The notes beneath the pieces were generated by a model, which was not told the DNA's origin, did not search any database, and was given only the letters and a program-made list of their open reading frames with translations. DNA of 64,000 nt from Endomychus coccineus (lineage: Eukaryota > Arthropoda > Insecta > Coleoptera > Endomychidae). The position numbers and the translations under genes are program-made. Below are positions 48,301 to 58,686 of the stretch, piece by piece. The stretch covers positions 23,489,631-23,553,630 of the forward strand of contig OY294070.1 of the NCBI GenBank assembly GCA_958510875.1, written 5' to 3'. Each line of letters opens with the position of its first letter. The first letter of the stretch is position 1.

Positions 48301-51173
48301 ATTTCAACATCCTGTATCCCGAAAACGAAGCCTTCTACGACATATGTTTATTGAACTTTTCTTCTTAAAAACACTTGTTCTATCTCATGTTGCAGTTTGG
48401 CTACAAAAAACTGACACCCTGTATAAATTACGACATTTTCCTTGATTGGAGGTTTTCAGCCACTATTTTTTTCGTAATATACGGAAAATTTCCTAACTTT
48501 CTGTACTTCCGAACCAAAAGTCGGAAAAAAGTCACTATCTGTAAAATGACTTCTAATAATAATGATGATATTACTCGGTTATGTACAGGGTGACTCAGTT
48601 TTTTGTAGCCAAACTGCAACATGAGATAGAACAAGTGTTTTCAAGAAGAAAAGTTCCATAAACATATGTCGTAGAAGGCTTCGTTTTCGAGATACAGGGT
48701 GTTGAAATTGAAAAAAAAAATTCGTTTTTCGCGAATATCTCCGGAACCGTTTATCGTACAGAAAACAGCTTCTGTAAGCCTTTTCTACTCATAGTAAGCT
48801 ATGTTCTGTGTGATTAAAATTTTTTTTCTACTCATAATTGGTGAAGATTTTGGAGGGGTAGTGGGTGTTTTTCTCCCCAACTTCTACGCCACTGGAGAAG
48901 GTTTTGAGACAACCATTAGAACCGCCAATGTTTTCTACACAAAAAAGGTACTCTTGGTCATAAGCTCTAAAGTTGACCGTTTTCGAGAAAAATTAACTTT
49001 TATGTTGAAAAACATGGTAAATTTTTTGGGTTTTTACTTGTCTAAAGTAATATCGTTTAATTGGTAAAAAATAAATTTTATTTCAAAGAATTGACAATGT
49101 TTTTCAACATAAAAGTTATTTTTCCTCGAAAACGGTCAAGTTTGGAGCTTATAACCAGGAGTACCTTTTTGTGTAGAAAACATTGGCGGTTCAAATGGGC
49201 ATCTCAAAACCGTATTTTATCCAGTGGCGTAGAAGTTGGGGAGAAAAACAACCACTACCCCTTCGGAATCTTCACCAATTATGAATAAAAAAAAACATAG
49301 CTTACTATGAGTAGAGATTGCTTACAAAAGTTGTTTTCTGTACGATGAACGGTTCCGGAGATATTCGCAAAAAAACAATTTTTTTTTCAATTTCAATTGC
49401 AGTATCTCGAAAACGAAGTGATTTAGAGAAAAATTTTATATGAACGACCCCTATTATTTTCAGAAGTTCTATCGTTTGCCGAAGTTATGAACGAAAAAAC
49501 CTGTATATAAAATAGTCTCTTCTTTCATATTATCAAGATCAACTTTTTTTCAGAAAAAGAACATTAATCTTGAATTTACCACAAACGAGCTGTTCGTTTT
49601 GTTGTGAATTAGGTTTTTAAGTTACTCTGCTGACTTTTTTTCGAAAGCACACATACGTCAATTTAATTTGTTTTTATTTTCGGTTACGCACTAAATGGCA
49701 AAATTCAGGATGGCTTATAAATCATTAGTCAGAAAAAAAAGGGTCTCGTGAATTACTGTCAATAAACAATGAAAAACCATTTTCAATTAACAAATGGTAT
49801 ATTTTATGTAACATGTAATATCTTGGGCTTTTAATCCAAAGCTTCTGAAATTTGGTATCAGGGGATTTTTTTGGTCCGTTAAACTCGAACCTGAAGTCGG
49901 AAAATGGAACATCCGGCCCGTTAGCTGGTAAACCTAGCAAACTGGGGATTGAGTGGTATTGAAATAATAAGATGCCGTGATGTGTCGGTACAATTTACAC
50001 TAAAAGGAGAAAAATTGCGTCGCTTTCCTTGTTTTTGGTTGGGTATTATTTTATGGTTATAAAATCAAAATCATTATAGAAAGTGAAAAATTTGACTAAA
50101 CTTTAATATTGATTTTTTTTCCGAAAATCGTGTTGAAAAATCTGTATAATGATGATATTACTCGGGTATAAATGAAATAGTCTCCTTTTACATATTACCA
50201 AAATCAACTTTTTTTGAGAAAAAATCTCGAATCTTGAATTTACCACAAACCCGCGAGCTGTTCGTTTTGTTGTGAATTAGGTTTTTAAGTTACTCAGCTG
50301 ATAATTCTTTTCGAATGCACATATACGTTAATTTAATTTACATAATTTTATTTTTGGTTACTAATTTTTAATACAAAATGATGGATCATTTTGAGCATTT
50401 ATTCGGAATTATTTTTCATCGTTACCAATAAAAATTTTTTAAATAATAATAATTCATTAAAGAAATTCTACATGATAATCCTGATTGGAAAAATCAAAAT
50501 AGCCTCATAAATGAAATTTATGAAGAATATTTTTTTATAGAAAATAAATTAAAGTTTTTAAATTTGTATACAATAATAATTTCCGACCATTGCCGTAGAA
50601 GTTCAAGGGTTTTAAGTGGCTACAAAAGCCCTTAACTACGCTACTGTATTTGTTTCTAAAACCATTTTCCGGCAAAAAAATTGCTAATACAGTAAAACTA
50701 AAGTGTACCAAGTTTGAACTAAACATTTTTATTTGTTCAGAAGATAATGAAAAAAATGTTATAATTTTTCATAACTTCAACACTGTATCTCGGAAACGAC
50801 CATAGTTTATATGAAGAATCTGATTATTTTTATAAAATCTACCGTCCCCTGCGTTTACATTTACTATTCTGGAACACTGTATATCAGAATATTATTTTGC
50901 GTTTAGGATATATTCAATTTGATTTCCATCAAGTAAATAATTTCATTTTGTCTCTAGGATACCATAGTGAAACTTCAAGAAGAATCTAGGCTTAATTCTG
51001 AACCAATTGGGCTGGACCTAACTTCCGGAGAACCAATCAATCCAAAGGATGCAGGCATTTTTGATAATTACGTCGTTAAAAAACAAATAATCAATTCTTG
51101 TTCCGTTATAGCGTCAAATTTGATTCTGGTAGATGAGATTATGAGGGCTGGAATGAGCAGTTTGAAAGGATAA
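39306..51173 (+). CDS. CCT6: CCT6 / TCP-1 zeta, chaperonin-containing TCP-1 subunit (6 coding exons)
   Basis: Zeta subunit of the cytosolic group II chaperonin (CCT/TRiC), the double-ring ATPase that folds actin, tubulin and other proteins. Exons read from the sequence: 39306-39439, 40063-40402, 40484-40634, 40786-41085, 46201-46655, 50958-51173. All introns are GT..AG and the phases join without a break into a 531-residue protein, the length I recall for animal CCT6. TCP-1 signatures are present: [10 protein letters not shown] (residues 36-45), [14 protein letters not shown] (53-66) and the ATP-binding [11 protein letters not shown] (83-93). [37 protein letters not shown] and the C-terminal [12 protein letters not shown] are typical of zeta. 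The start is the first ATG, giving the usual [12 protein letters not shown]-terminus. Introns 4 and 5 are swollen by repeats (5.1 and 4.3 kb); the others are about 80-620 bp. Exon sequence is G+C-richer than the introns. No coding lesion seen. Confidence 0.97.
42300..43180 (+). repeat. PLE terminal sequence inside CCT6 intron 4
   Basis: 42490-43180 parallels 9320-9945. 42430-42480 (CTGGTTTCTGTAGCCGTATT) parallels 8048-8068. On the - strand 42371-42407 holds another hammerhead-like core (CUGAAGA, stem II GCCA/UGGC with extra pairs, GAAAC), without a recognisable stem I. The + strand hammerhead at 43093 lies near the 3' end. Confidence 0.65.
43093..43136 (+). ncRNA. Hammerhead ribozyme, minimal type I, at a PLE terminus
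   Basis: Stem I: AGUCUU (43093-43098) pairs perfectly with AAGACU (43131-43136). Core CUGAUGA at 43099-43105. Stem II GGUC/GACC (43107-43110, 43115-43118) is closed by a GUGA loop. GAA core at 43119-43121. Short stem III AC/GU (43122-43123, 43128-43129) has a GUAC loop, and A43130 is the cleavage-site base. All conserved positions are present. The one irregularity is an extra U (43106) between the core and stem II, seen in all related copies here. Minimal type I hammerheads are known from Penelope-like elements. It lies inside CCT6 intron 4 in the sense direction. Activity is inferred. Confidence 0.75.
43180..45610 (-). mobile_element. Non-LTR retrotransposon with nearly intact RT, in CCT6 intron 4
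   Basis: Inserted antisense to CCT6. The 5' part (45610-45222) is the endonuclease end ([19 protein letters not shown]). After a single in-frame TAA (45219-45221) the same frame continues through the RT to 43332. The 623-codon RT stretch holds [60 protein letters not shown] (catalytic box, Cys where Ala is usual) and [11 protein letters not shown]. The 3' end is an ATAG repeat tail at 43184-43203. 5'-truncated, no ORF1. Jockey/CR1-type by RT motifs. Confidence 0.9.
46860..47110 (+). repeat. Copy of the mariner/foldback junction of 13960-14090
   Basis: GTCCAAGCAATAG, GACGACCTAATGTTAAAT, TTTGCAGAAAT and CAACTCGATCCGAAATGGCG occur in the same order as near 13965-14080. The copy is in CCT6 intron 5. 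Confidence 0.65.
47517..48423. mobile_element. Palindromic MITE 1 in CCT6 intron 5
   Basis: Starts TACAGGGTGTCCCAGG and ends ACTGACACCCTGTA, next to TA on both sides. The arms of about 440 bases match inverted throughout; centre near 47960-47975 between CAACTTTTATGTTGAAAAAC and its inverse. No coding capacity. Confidence 0.85.
48584..49505. mobile_element. Palindromic MITE 2 in CCT6 intron 5
   Basis: Second copy of the same family: TACAGGGTGACTCAG at the left, CCTGTATA at the right, the same arm blocks (ATATCTCCGGAACCGTTTAT, AAGTTGGGGAGAAAAACA). Separated from copy 1 by 160 bases. Confidence 0.85.
49506..50355. repeat. Direct repeat pair in CCT6 intron 5
   Basis: 49506-49690 and 50170-50355 share AAATAGTCTC, AAAATCAACTTTTTTT-like, CTTGAATTTACCACAAAC, GAGCTGTTCGTTTTGTTGTG and TTAGGTTTTTAAGTTACTC in order. 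The 480 bases between are not recognised. Confidence 0.75.
50455..50885. repeat. Repeat arm, inverted partner of 63451-63780
   Basis: GTACCAAGTTTGAACTAAA near 50707 and TTTGTATACAATAATAATTT near 50563 recur inverted near 63600 and 63680. The copy near 63451 begins TACAGGATG after TA. Confidence 0.65.
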
Positions 51174-51286
51174 TAACCTTGTTTAACACCAATTCAAAAT
51201 TATTAATAATATTAACATTAACATTACAACCTTAGTGTTTGCCTTTTTTGTTCTATTTTATACTTACCAGTTGTAGCATTATTTCT

Positions 51287-51292
51287 AATAAA
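51287..51292 (+). promoter_or_regulatory. Probable polyadenylation signal of CCT6
   Basis: AATAAA about 115 bases after the CCT6 stop codon. It is the first canonical signal downstream. The tandem copies of this 3' flank carry the same hexamer, so the repeats duplicated the 3' end-processing region too. Confidence 0.6.
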
Positions 51293-52133
51293 TCGAGCTT
51301 AAAGTTACTGGTTTTTTATTTTTCCCCGAGTTTTAATTTTATAAACAAAATTTGTTGCAAAAAGATTACTAAATGATCACGATTTTGAAAAGTGATATTT
51401 AAAGTGATTTGTTTTCACAAATATGTACATGACAAAATAATTAAATGAAAAATCACGATTGTAATATCGAGTTAAATCAAAATCATAGCTTTTGACCCAC
51501 TTTAGAAAAAAGTGTTGAGTTGTAAATTCATTTAAAATGAATAGAAAAATGTGAACAGTACTAAAATTTTGACTTTAATGAAAATATATCAAAGTGTACA
51601 GTTATTAAAGTGGAAATTTGTTTTATTCACATTTTACTGTTGGTAATAATTTTTTTTCGTTGTGTTAGAAGACAAGTTATTTTCGTTGATGGCAGGTGAG
51701 TATTGTTTTATATTTGTTTTCGTATTTTCTCTGAATCGCCAGTTTCTTTGTAAAACCAATATATTTGCCAGATCGCTATATTTGTTGATTTATAATTCCT
51801 AATTTTTGGTATAACAATATTTTAACTATTTTTATTTCAATTAAAATATATTTTTCGACTTGACGATATTATTCGGTCATATAGGAATTTTTTTTATTAA
51901 TTTCGGAATCTACTGATATTCCGATTGAATTCTTAATTTTAATTAATTAAATAATCTGGACAGAAATTTCTATTTTCCTACTTTCCGACTTGATTTCTGG
52001 AATTCCGAGCTCTAGATATTCAAATACAAAGCTAAACTGTTTGTACGATTATATAAAAGATTATTCTTCGATTGTGTGTCATCATCTAATGAAAAATAAC
52101 ATGGATATTAGCAGTCAAAAAAGACCCGTTTTC

Positions 52134-52273
52134 AACCAATCAATCCAAAGCATGCAGGCATTTTTGATAATTACGTCGTTAAAAAACAAATAATTCTTGT
52201 TCCATTATAGCCTCAAATTTGATTCTGGTAGATGAGATTATGAAGACTGAAATGAGCAGTTTGAAAGGATAAT
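52134..52273 (+). pseudogene. CCT6 last-exon pseudo-copy 1
   Basis: Copy of the 3' part of CCT6 exon 6, starting at AACCAATCAA as in the true exon at 51031. It has no acceptor site or upstream exon, a 3-base deletion at the KQIINSC position and substitutions that change MRAGMSS to MKTEMSS. It sits 1103 bases downstream of the real exon, in a tandem repeat that also copies the 3' flank. Confidence 0.85.
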
Positions 52274-53225
52274 AACCTTGTTTAACAACAATTCAAAATT
52301 ATTAATAATATTAACATTACAACCTTAGTGTTTGCACTTTTTGTTGTATTTTATACTTACCAGTTGTAGCATTATTTCTAATAAATCGAGCTTAAAGTTA
52401 CTGGTTTTTTATTTTTCCCCGAGTTCTAATTTTATAAACAAAATTTGTTGCAAAAAGATAACTAAATGATCACGATTTTGAAAAGTGATATTTAAGGTGA
52501 TTTGTTTTCACAAATATGTACATGACAAAATAATTAAATGAAAAATCACGATTGTAATATGAGTTAAATCAAAATCATAGCTTTTGCCCTCTTTAGAAAA
52601 AAGTGTTGAGATGTAAATTCATTTAAAATGAATAGAAAAATGTGAACAGTACTAAAATTTTGACTTTAATGAAAATATATTAAAGTGTACAGTTATTAAA
52701 GTGGAAATTTGTTTTATTCACATTTTACTGTTGGTAATAATTTTTTTTTCGTTGTGTTAGAAGACAAGTTATTTTCGTTGATGGCAGGTGAGTATTGTTT
52801 TATATTTGTTTTCGTATTTTCTCTGAATCGCCAGTTTCTTTGTAAAACCAATATATTTGCCAGATCGCTATATTTGTTGATTTATAATTCCTAATTTTTG
52901 GTATAACAATATTTTAACTATTTTTATTTCAATTAAAATATATTTTTCGACTTGACGATATTATTCGGTCATATAGGAATTTTTTTTATTAATTTCGGAA
53001 TCTACTGATATTCCGATTGAATTCTTAATTTTAATTAATTAAATAATCTGGACAGAAATTTCTATTTTCCTACTTTCCGACTTGATTTCTGGAATTCCGA
53101 GCTCTAGATATTCAAATACAAAGCTAAACTGTTTGTACGATTATATAAAAGATTATTCTTCGATTGTGTGTCATCATCTAATGAAAAATAACATGGATAT
53201 TAGCAGTCAAAAAAGACCCGTTTTC

Positions 53226-53365
53226 AACCAATCAATCCAAAGCATGCAGGCATTTTTGATAATTACGTCGTTAAAAAACAAATAATTCTTGTTCCATTAT
53301 AGCCTCAAATTTGATTCTGGTAGATGAGATTATGAAGACTGAAATGAGCAGTTTGAAAGGATAAT
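53226..53365 (+). pseudogene. CCT6 last-exon pseudo-copy 2
   Basis: Second partial copy of CCT6 exon 6, 1092 bases after the first, carrying the same 3-base deletion and the same MKTEMSS change. The two pseudo-copies are therefore closer to each other than to the working exon. Not translatable as CCT6 in context. Confidence 0.85.
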
Positions 53366-54769
53366 AACCTTGTTTAACAACAATTCAAAATTATTAATAA
53401 TATTAACATTACAACCTTAGTGTTTGCACTTTTTGTTGTATTTTATACTTACCAGTTGTAGCATTATTTCTAATAAACCGAGCTTAAAGTTACTGGTTTT
53501 CATTCTCCCCTGAGTTTTAATTTTATGAACAAAATTTGTTGCAAAAAGATAACTAAATGATCACGATTAAAAGTGATATTTAAGGTTATTTGTTTTCACA
53601 AATATAAACATGACAAAATAATTAAATGAAAAATCACGATTGTAAGCTAAAATTTAACGTGATTACTAAATGTTAGGAAAGTATTTAGAATTCTGGAGGG
53701 GTAGGTAAAAACATTCTGAGGGCTTTAAGAGCACATTGAGAATTGGTTTAGCTCTTGCAGCCTATCGCATATAGCATAAACAATAGGCTCTAAAAAAATT
53801 ATTATTAATTGGTATTTGTTTAATATTTAATTATTATCCAAAAGCTGAAATTTTGAAAATAGCTAAATAATTGGATTAAACATGATTATATTAATTGAGT
53901 CATTTTAAATTAAATCTCTCAACTCTACGAACAAGTACGAATCCAAAAAATATATCAGATATCAGTGACTTGAGTATTAATTGTGAAATAAACAAATGCA
54001 ACATCTGCATTGTTTTTATTACAAATGTGGTAAAACTTGGGGTGGCTAATTACATATAAAATTAAAAAAAAAGTGTTGACAAACTGGGATTGTCTTCACA
54101 TATTTACATGTAAATCCATTCAAAATGAATTGAAAAATGTGAACAGAACTAAAATTTTCACTTTAATGACAATATATCAGCAAAATATACAGTTATTAAA
54201 GTGGAAACTTATGTTTTATTCACATTTCACTATTAGTAGTAATTTTTATTTGGTGAAGTGTTAGAAAACAAGCTACTTTCGTTGATAGCAGGTGAGTTTT
54301 GCTTTCTTTGTAAAACCAATATATTTGCCAGATCGCTATATTTGTTGATTTATAATTTCTAATTTTTGGTATAACAATAATGTAGCTAACTATTCTTATT
54401 TCAATTTAAAAATATTTGTCGACTTTACTATAATATAATAAGTCAATTCGGTTATATTGAAATTTTTTTTATTAATTCCGGAATCTACCGAAATTCCGAT
54501 TGAATTCTTATTTTTAATTAAAATTATTATACAATCTGGACACAAATTTCTATTTTCTTACTTGACTTGACTATAATTTTTCGCAATCTAATTTGATTTA
54601 AACCTATAATTCCTCCAATAATTGTTGATAAAATATTCTGGAATTCAGTAATTTCCAATAATTACAAAATTAAATTCGAAAATGCTGAGTTGTAGGTATT
54701 CAATTACAAAGCTAAACTGTTTGTTCTATTATATAAAAGATTATTCTTTTCTATTTTGTGATAATTTAT

Positions 54770-56390
54770 TATATTGATATAATAAAATAAAACACTTTCA
54801 CTTTGTTTTTTTTCACGAATCGTGAAATATGAATAATCTCGGCTATTTAAGGTACAATATAAAACAGGGGACAAGTGGGGTTGCGGTCGGGGAAAGAGTA
54901 GTATAATTGAAATTGGATAATGAGGTTAATATTGTGATTAGGAAATTTTAATTCGGAGGTATACTAGGAAAGCTCAAGAGGATTATGGAAAATTTTACGT
55001 TATCAAGACATCAAACAGGATGCTGTAGTACACATCTAATTGATCATTTAAAATTTTATTGTCATTATTTTTAATACCTTTGAAAATGTCTGTTGATTCT
55101 AGTGTGTTTACTATAAAGCCTACTCTCGTTATGTAAAATTTTAACTTCATCTAAATATGGAAAAGTGAGCTCTGTTTCTAAAGTATGGTTAGAGAAAGAT
55201 GAATCTGTTTTATTAAGTCTAAAAGATCGAAAGTGTTCCTTATATCTAATTTCTATATAACTAGATCTACCGATGTAAAAGTCATCACACTCTTAACAAG
55301 TTAATTTATATATTCCAGGCTTATTAAACTTATTTGTTTTATCTGTAGCATGGAACAAAAAATAGGACAATTTATTTTGATGTTTGAAGCTAATTTTCAG
55401 ATTATGTTTCGATAAAATGTCTGCAATTCTTTCATTTACGGTACCAAAATATGTGAGGGAAATGTATTTTGATGAAGAATCAGAATTTTTTGCAAAAGGA
55501 TAGATACTTGAGTAAATTAATTTCTGCTTTTTTCTGTCAATAAATTTGGATATAAGTTGAGGTTGAAAATCATTGTTAATGGCTATATCCTTTTTGATTA
55601 TATTCAATTCTTCATTCAGGTTTTTAGGAGAAAGAGGAAGTGATAAAACTCCATGTATCACTGAATTGTATACTGCTAATTTCTGACTAAAGGGACTAAA
55701 AGATGAATTGACAATAGTTGTATCTCTGATTGTAGGTTTCCTATAAATTTTGAAAGTAATGATATTATGGTGCGTGAGGGTAAGGCCTGAGAAATTTATT
55801 TTGTTATCTTTCTCAGTTTCTAGAGTGAACTCTTAGATCTTAGGATGGATATCATGAATGGAGGATAAGAAAACATTCAATTCAAAGGTACATCAGAAGG
55901 AGAATAAAACATCATCTACATATCTGAACCAGCAATGAATATGTTTTTTAGCTAGAGGGGAACTCATAGTTTCTTCAATATAAGACATGAAAATATTTGC
56001 CAAAAGAGGACTCAATATTAGGGATACCATAGCTAATCCATTATTTTGTGTGAAAAACACGTTATTAAATTGACAATAATTGTGGGTAAGGCAAATGTCA
56101 AAAGCTTGATCTATCTCGGATTTTAATACGGGATTTGTATGTGATTTTTCCAGAATTTTTGATTTCAAAATTTTACATTTATTCCGGGGAATATTTGAAA
56201 TTATATTTGAAACATCGAAAGATACCAAAATTCCATTTATATTGTACCATAAATAGCCAAGATTATTCATATTTTCATACATTAGTATCGTTTGAAGATG
56301 ACACGCTAGTGTCGAAACTATAATCACGATTTGTTTCTATAATATATGTGTTAAAAAACAAAGTAATAGTGTTTTATTTAATTACATTAA
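54770..56390 (-). mobile_element. Penelope-like element copy A2
   Basis: Same family as the copy at 1329-2570. RT on the - strand at 56327-55893 contains NGILVSFDVSNIISNIP, LSPLLANIFMSYIEET and the catalytic YVDDVLFSF. The open stretch 55661-55293 covers the RT end and the start of the GIY-YIG domain, whose remainder runs to about 55040. Frameshifts between the pieces make it a pseudogene. It is bounded by inverted terminal repeats: AAAATAAAACACTTTCACTTTG near 54782 and its complement near 56365. A hammerhead-like motif lies at 56287-56330. Confidence 0.85.
56287..56330 (+). ncRNA. Hammerhead-like motif at the edge of PLE copy A2
   Basis: Stem I AUCGU/ACGAU (56287-56291, 56326-56330), core UUGAAGA (C3 changed to U; position 7 is variable in hammerheads), extra U, perfect stem II GACAC/GUGUC with loop GCUA, GAA 56314-56316, weakened stem III, C56325 as cleavage-site base. 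It is on the strand opposite to the PLE protein, at that element's 5' side. Probably inactive because of the C3 change. Confidence 0.5.
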
Positions 56391-56399
56391 AATTCTACA

Positions 56400-58600
56400 A
56401 ATAATCAGTGGATTTATGTCATCATTATCAATAATCGATCAATTTTTTCTTTATTAATTAATTTATAAACATCAATTGTTAAAATACACAATTTGTGAAG
56501 AGATGTGTAACGGTTTGGCTCGGTTGAGGAAAATGACAATCGTCACGTGATAAAGGAGAAGTAAAAAGGCCATAAGATGTTATGAATTTTATTTCCATGC
56601 ACAATTTGCAATAATTACACATTTATCTATTCGTAAGACACATCAAGATATAAATTTACATTTATTAAAAAATTTTTGTAAAACATTATATTTGTAAAAG
56701 TTAAAAGTTTTCGTATTGACAAATTGAACATTTAGGTTCGACCAAATATATTTTATTATTTTCTAGCTTGTGGACTAGTTAAATATGTCAATCATAATTA
56801 CAATTTTATTTGAATACAGTGCATTACTTTCTATTTTCATTCTTTCCCTTTATTCATCCTTATAATTCATTATAATACTTCAAAAAATAAAATAATTTAT
56901 TGAAACATAACAAATTCTATAAACTAACTAACTAATTCATTAGGTTGAGTATACATTAATTAAATATTCTACTAGACTTCAATCTCACTATTATGTTTTC
57001 ATTATTAATATAAATTACATTAATTTATATAATGAATAATTCATTACGTTTTTTAGTATGCAATTAGAAAATATTTTTATAAGGAGTGAACTTTTTTTTA
57101 ATGTTACTCTTCAAGGCACCATTATTTGATTTTTGAAACATTAGCGCAAGTTCTATTTTTATAATACTTGCGCAAATTTTATTGCCTGCGAGTCCTTTAT
57201 TCCGACTTTCGAGAGATAATAACTCCCCCAAAAATATTGTTCATTGCATAGTAATAGATATTTTTACAAATATTGGCTAATTGACAAGGAATATTTCCGA
57301 ACAATTTACATTTTATCAAAAACATACTAAATATTTATAAATCTGATAACTTAAATATACAATTATTTAACAGAGAATAATATAAGTATTATTGTCATTA
57401 TAATAAACATCTAGTAACGTTATGCCCATTCTATTGTCAATATTAATCTTTTTCTAACAATGTTAAATTCAATTGGTATGTGTATAATAATTTTTACACA
57501 ATTCTAACCTAATATCACATACATAAGTGCATATTATTGTTTCAATTTGTCAATAATTATTGCAAAAAATTATTGAAAAATAAGTATTACTACTTAAATA
57601 TTAATTATGTACATTCAGCTGAAATAAAATGAATGTTTCGATTATAAATTATGACTATTACGACTAAAACTTGAGTAGTTATTGGTTACTTCTGTCAAAC
57701 GTCAGATAATGTATCACTAAATTATCACAAATTTCCACATTGCATCTAAGAAATTTAATGTCAAAATTTTCATACTTCATATACCATCTTGAGAGTATCA
57801 TTCACAGTAGAAGTTCGACAGGAATAAAATCTGATTTGCCTTTTACATTAACCGAGATATACCAAAATCGCAAATATCTCAATTTAATAACATGAATTAT
57901 TATTTTCCCAACATTATTAAAATAGAATCTCTGTAAAGTTCAAAATATATACTTCAACAGTAATTCATCATAATATAAAATTGAGATCATCAGCAAATAT
58001 TCAGCATTGTTGAAATTAATTAATAAATTTAAATTATTGAGAAAACATAAATAAATTGATGATTATGCCAGGACGGATGTCTGCTCATTTATATGGCATT
58101 TCTGAATGTATTGCTGAACAATCATCAATATAAAATAATTGAAAAGTAACGTATTCCACTTAAAAATAAATATAAAATGGCTAGACTCTCAAGAAAAATA
58201 AATTTATACCCTATATTCCAGAATATAAATAAAATGAGACGGATTAATGGAATTTAAATTATATATAGCTAAACATATATATTGAAAATATATATAAAAT
58301 TTTTAATATAATTTTACATTTTGGATTTAAAATGATTGATTAGTTAATTAGTATTTAGTTGACAGTTGACACTTTCAAAAATTTCCATGTCCAAACGTAA
58401 CATGAAATATTGAATAACTGTCTGAAGCTTTAAATTCTTATCGGCTTTGAACCTCCTTGTGGATGGTCCAATACATGTTTCTCTGATTCACCATTTTCCA
58501 TATAAAAACAATTATAGACATAAAATATGTAAGATTTTTTCTGCCGAAATATATTTACGTCTATCGAATTTTTTGACATATATCTTTCGTTTCTGTTTAA
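56400..58600. other. AT-rich intergenic stretch
   Basis: About 2.2 kb, very AT-rich, no frame above noise, no repeat arm recognised. Contains at most the proctolin 3' UTR at its right edge. Confidence 0.5.
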
Positions 58601-58605
58601 TTCAT

Positions 58606-58611
58606 TTTATT
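58606..58611 (-). promoter_or_regulatory. Probable polyadenylation signal of proctolin
   Basis: AATAAA on the - strand about 75 bases after the proctolin stop codon, in AT-rich sequence. Confidence 0.5.
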
Positions 58612-58686
58612 TCAGCTGAATATATATTTATGAGAATATCTCATAATCGTGTCCTTTTACATAGCCTTGTCATCGTATATTATCAA

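Larger units (their letters stand above)
51031..54760 (+). repeat. Three-unit ~1.1 kb tandem repeat of the CCT6 3' end and flank
   Basis: Unit A runs 51031-52133, unit B 52134-53225; they are nearly identical over the 1.1 kb. Unit C starts at 53226, follows the same order to about 53640, has about 420 bases of unrelated sequence (53640-54060), then continues as a diverged copy to about 54760. Each unit holds the exon 6 part, the AATAAA region and an AT-rich tail ending just before AACCAATCAA. Unequal crossing-over or replication slippage would explain it. Two identical 67-codon reading frames (51990-52193, 53082-53285) are by-products of the repeat. Confidence 0.85.

Noticed and set aside
51990..53285. 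Two identical 67-codon reading frames as possible genes
   Set aside because: They are produced by the 1.1 kb tandem repeat; the frame runs through the boundary into the pseudo-exon in the wrong register.
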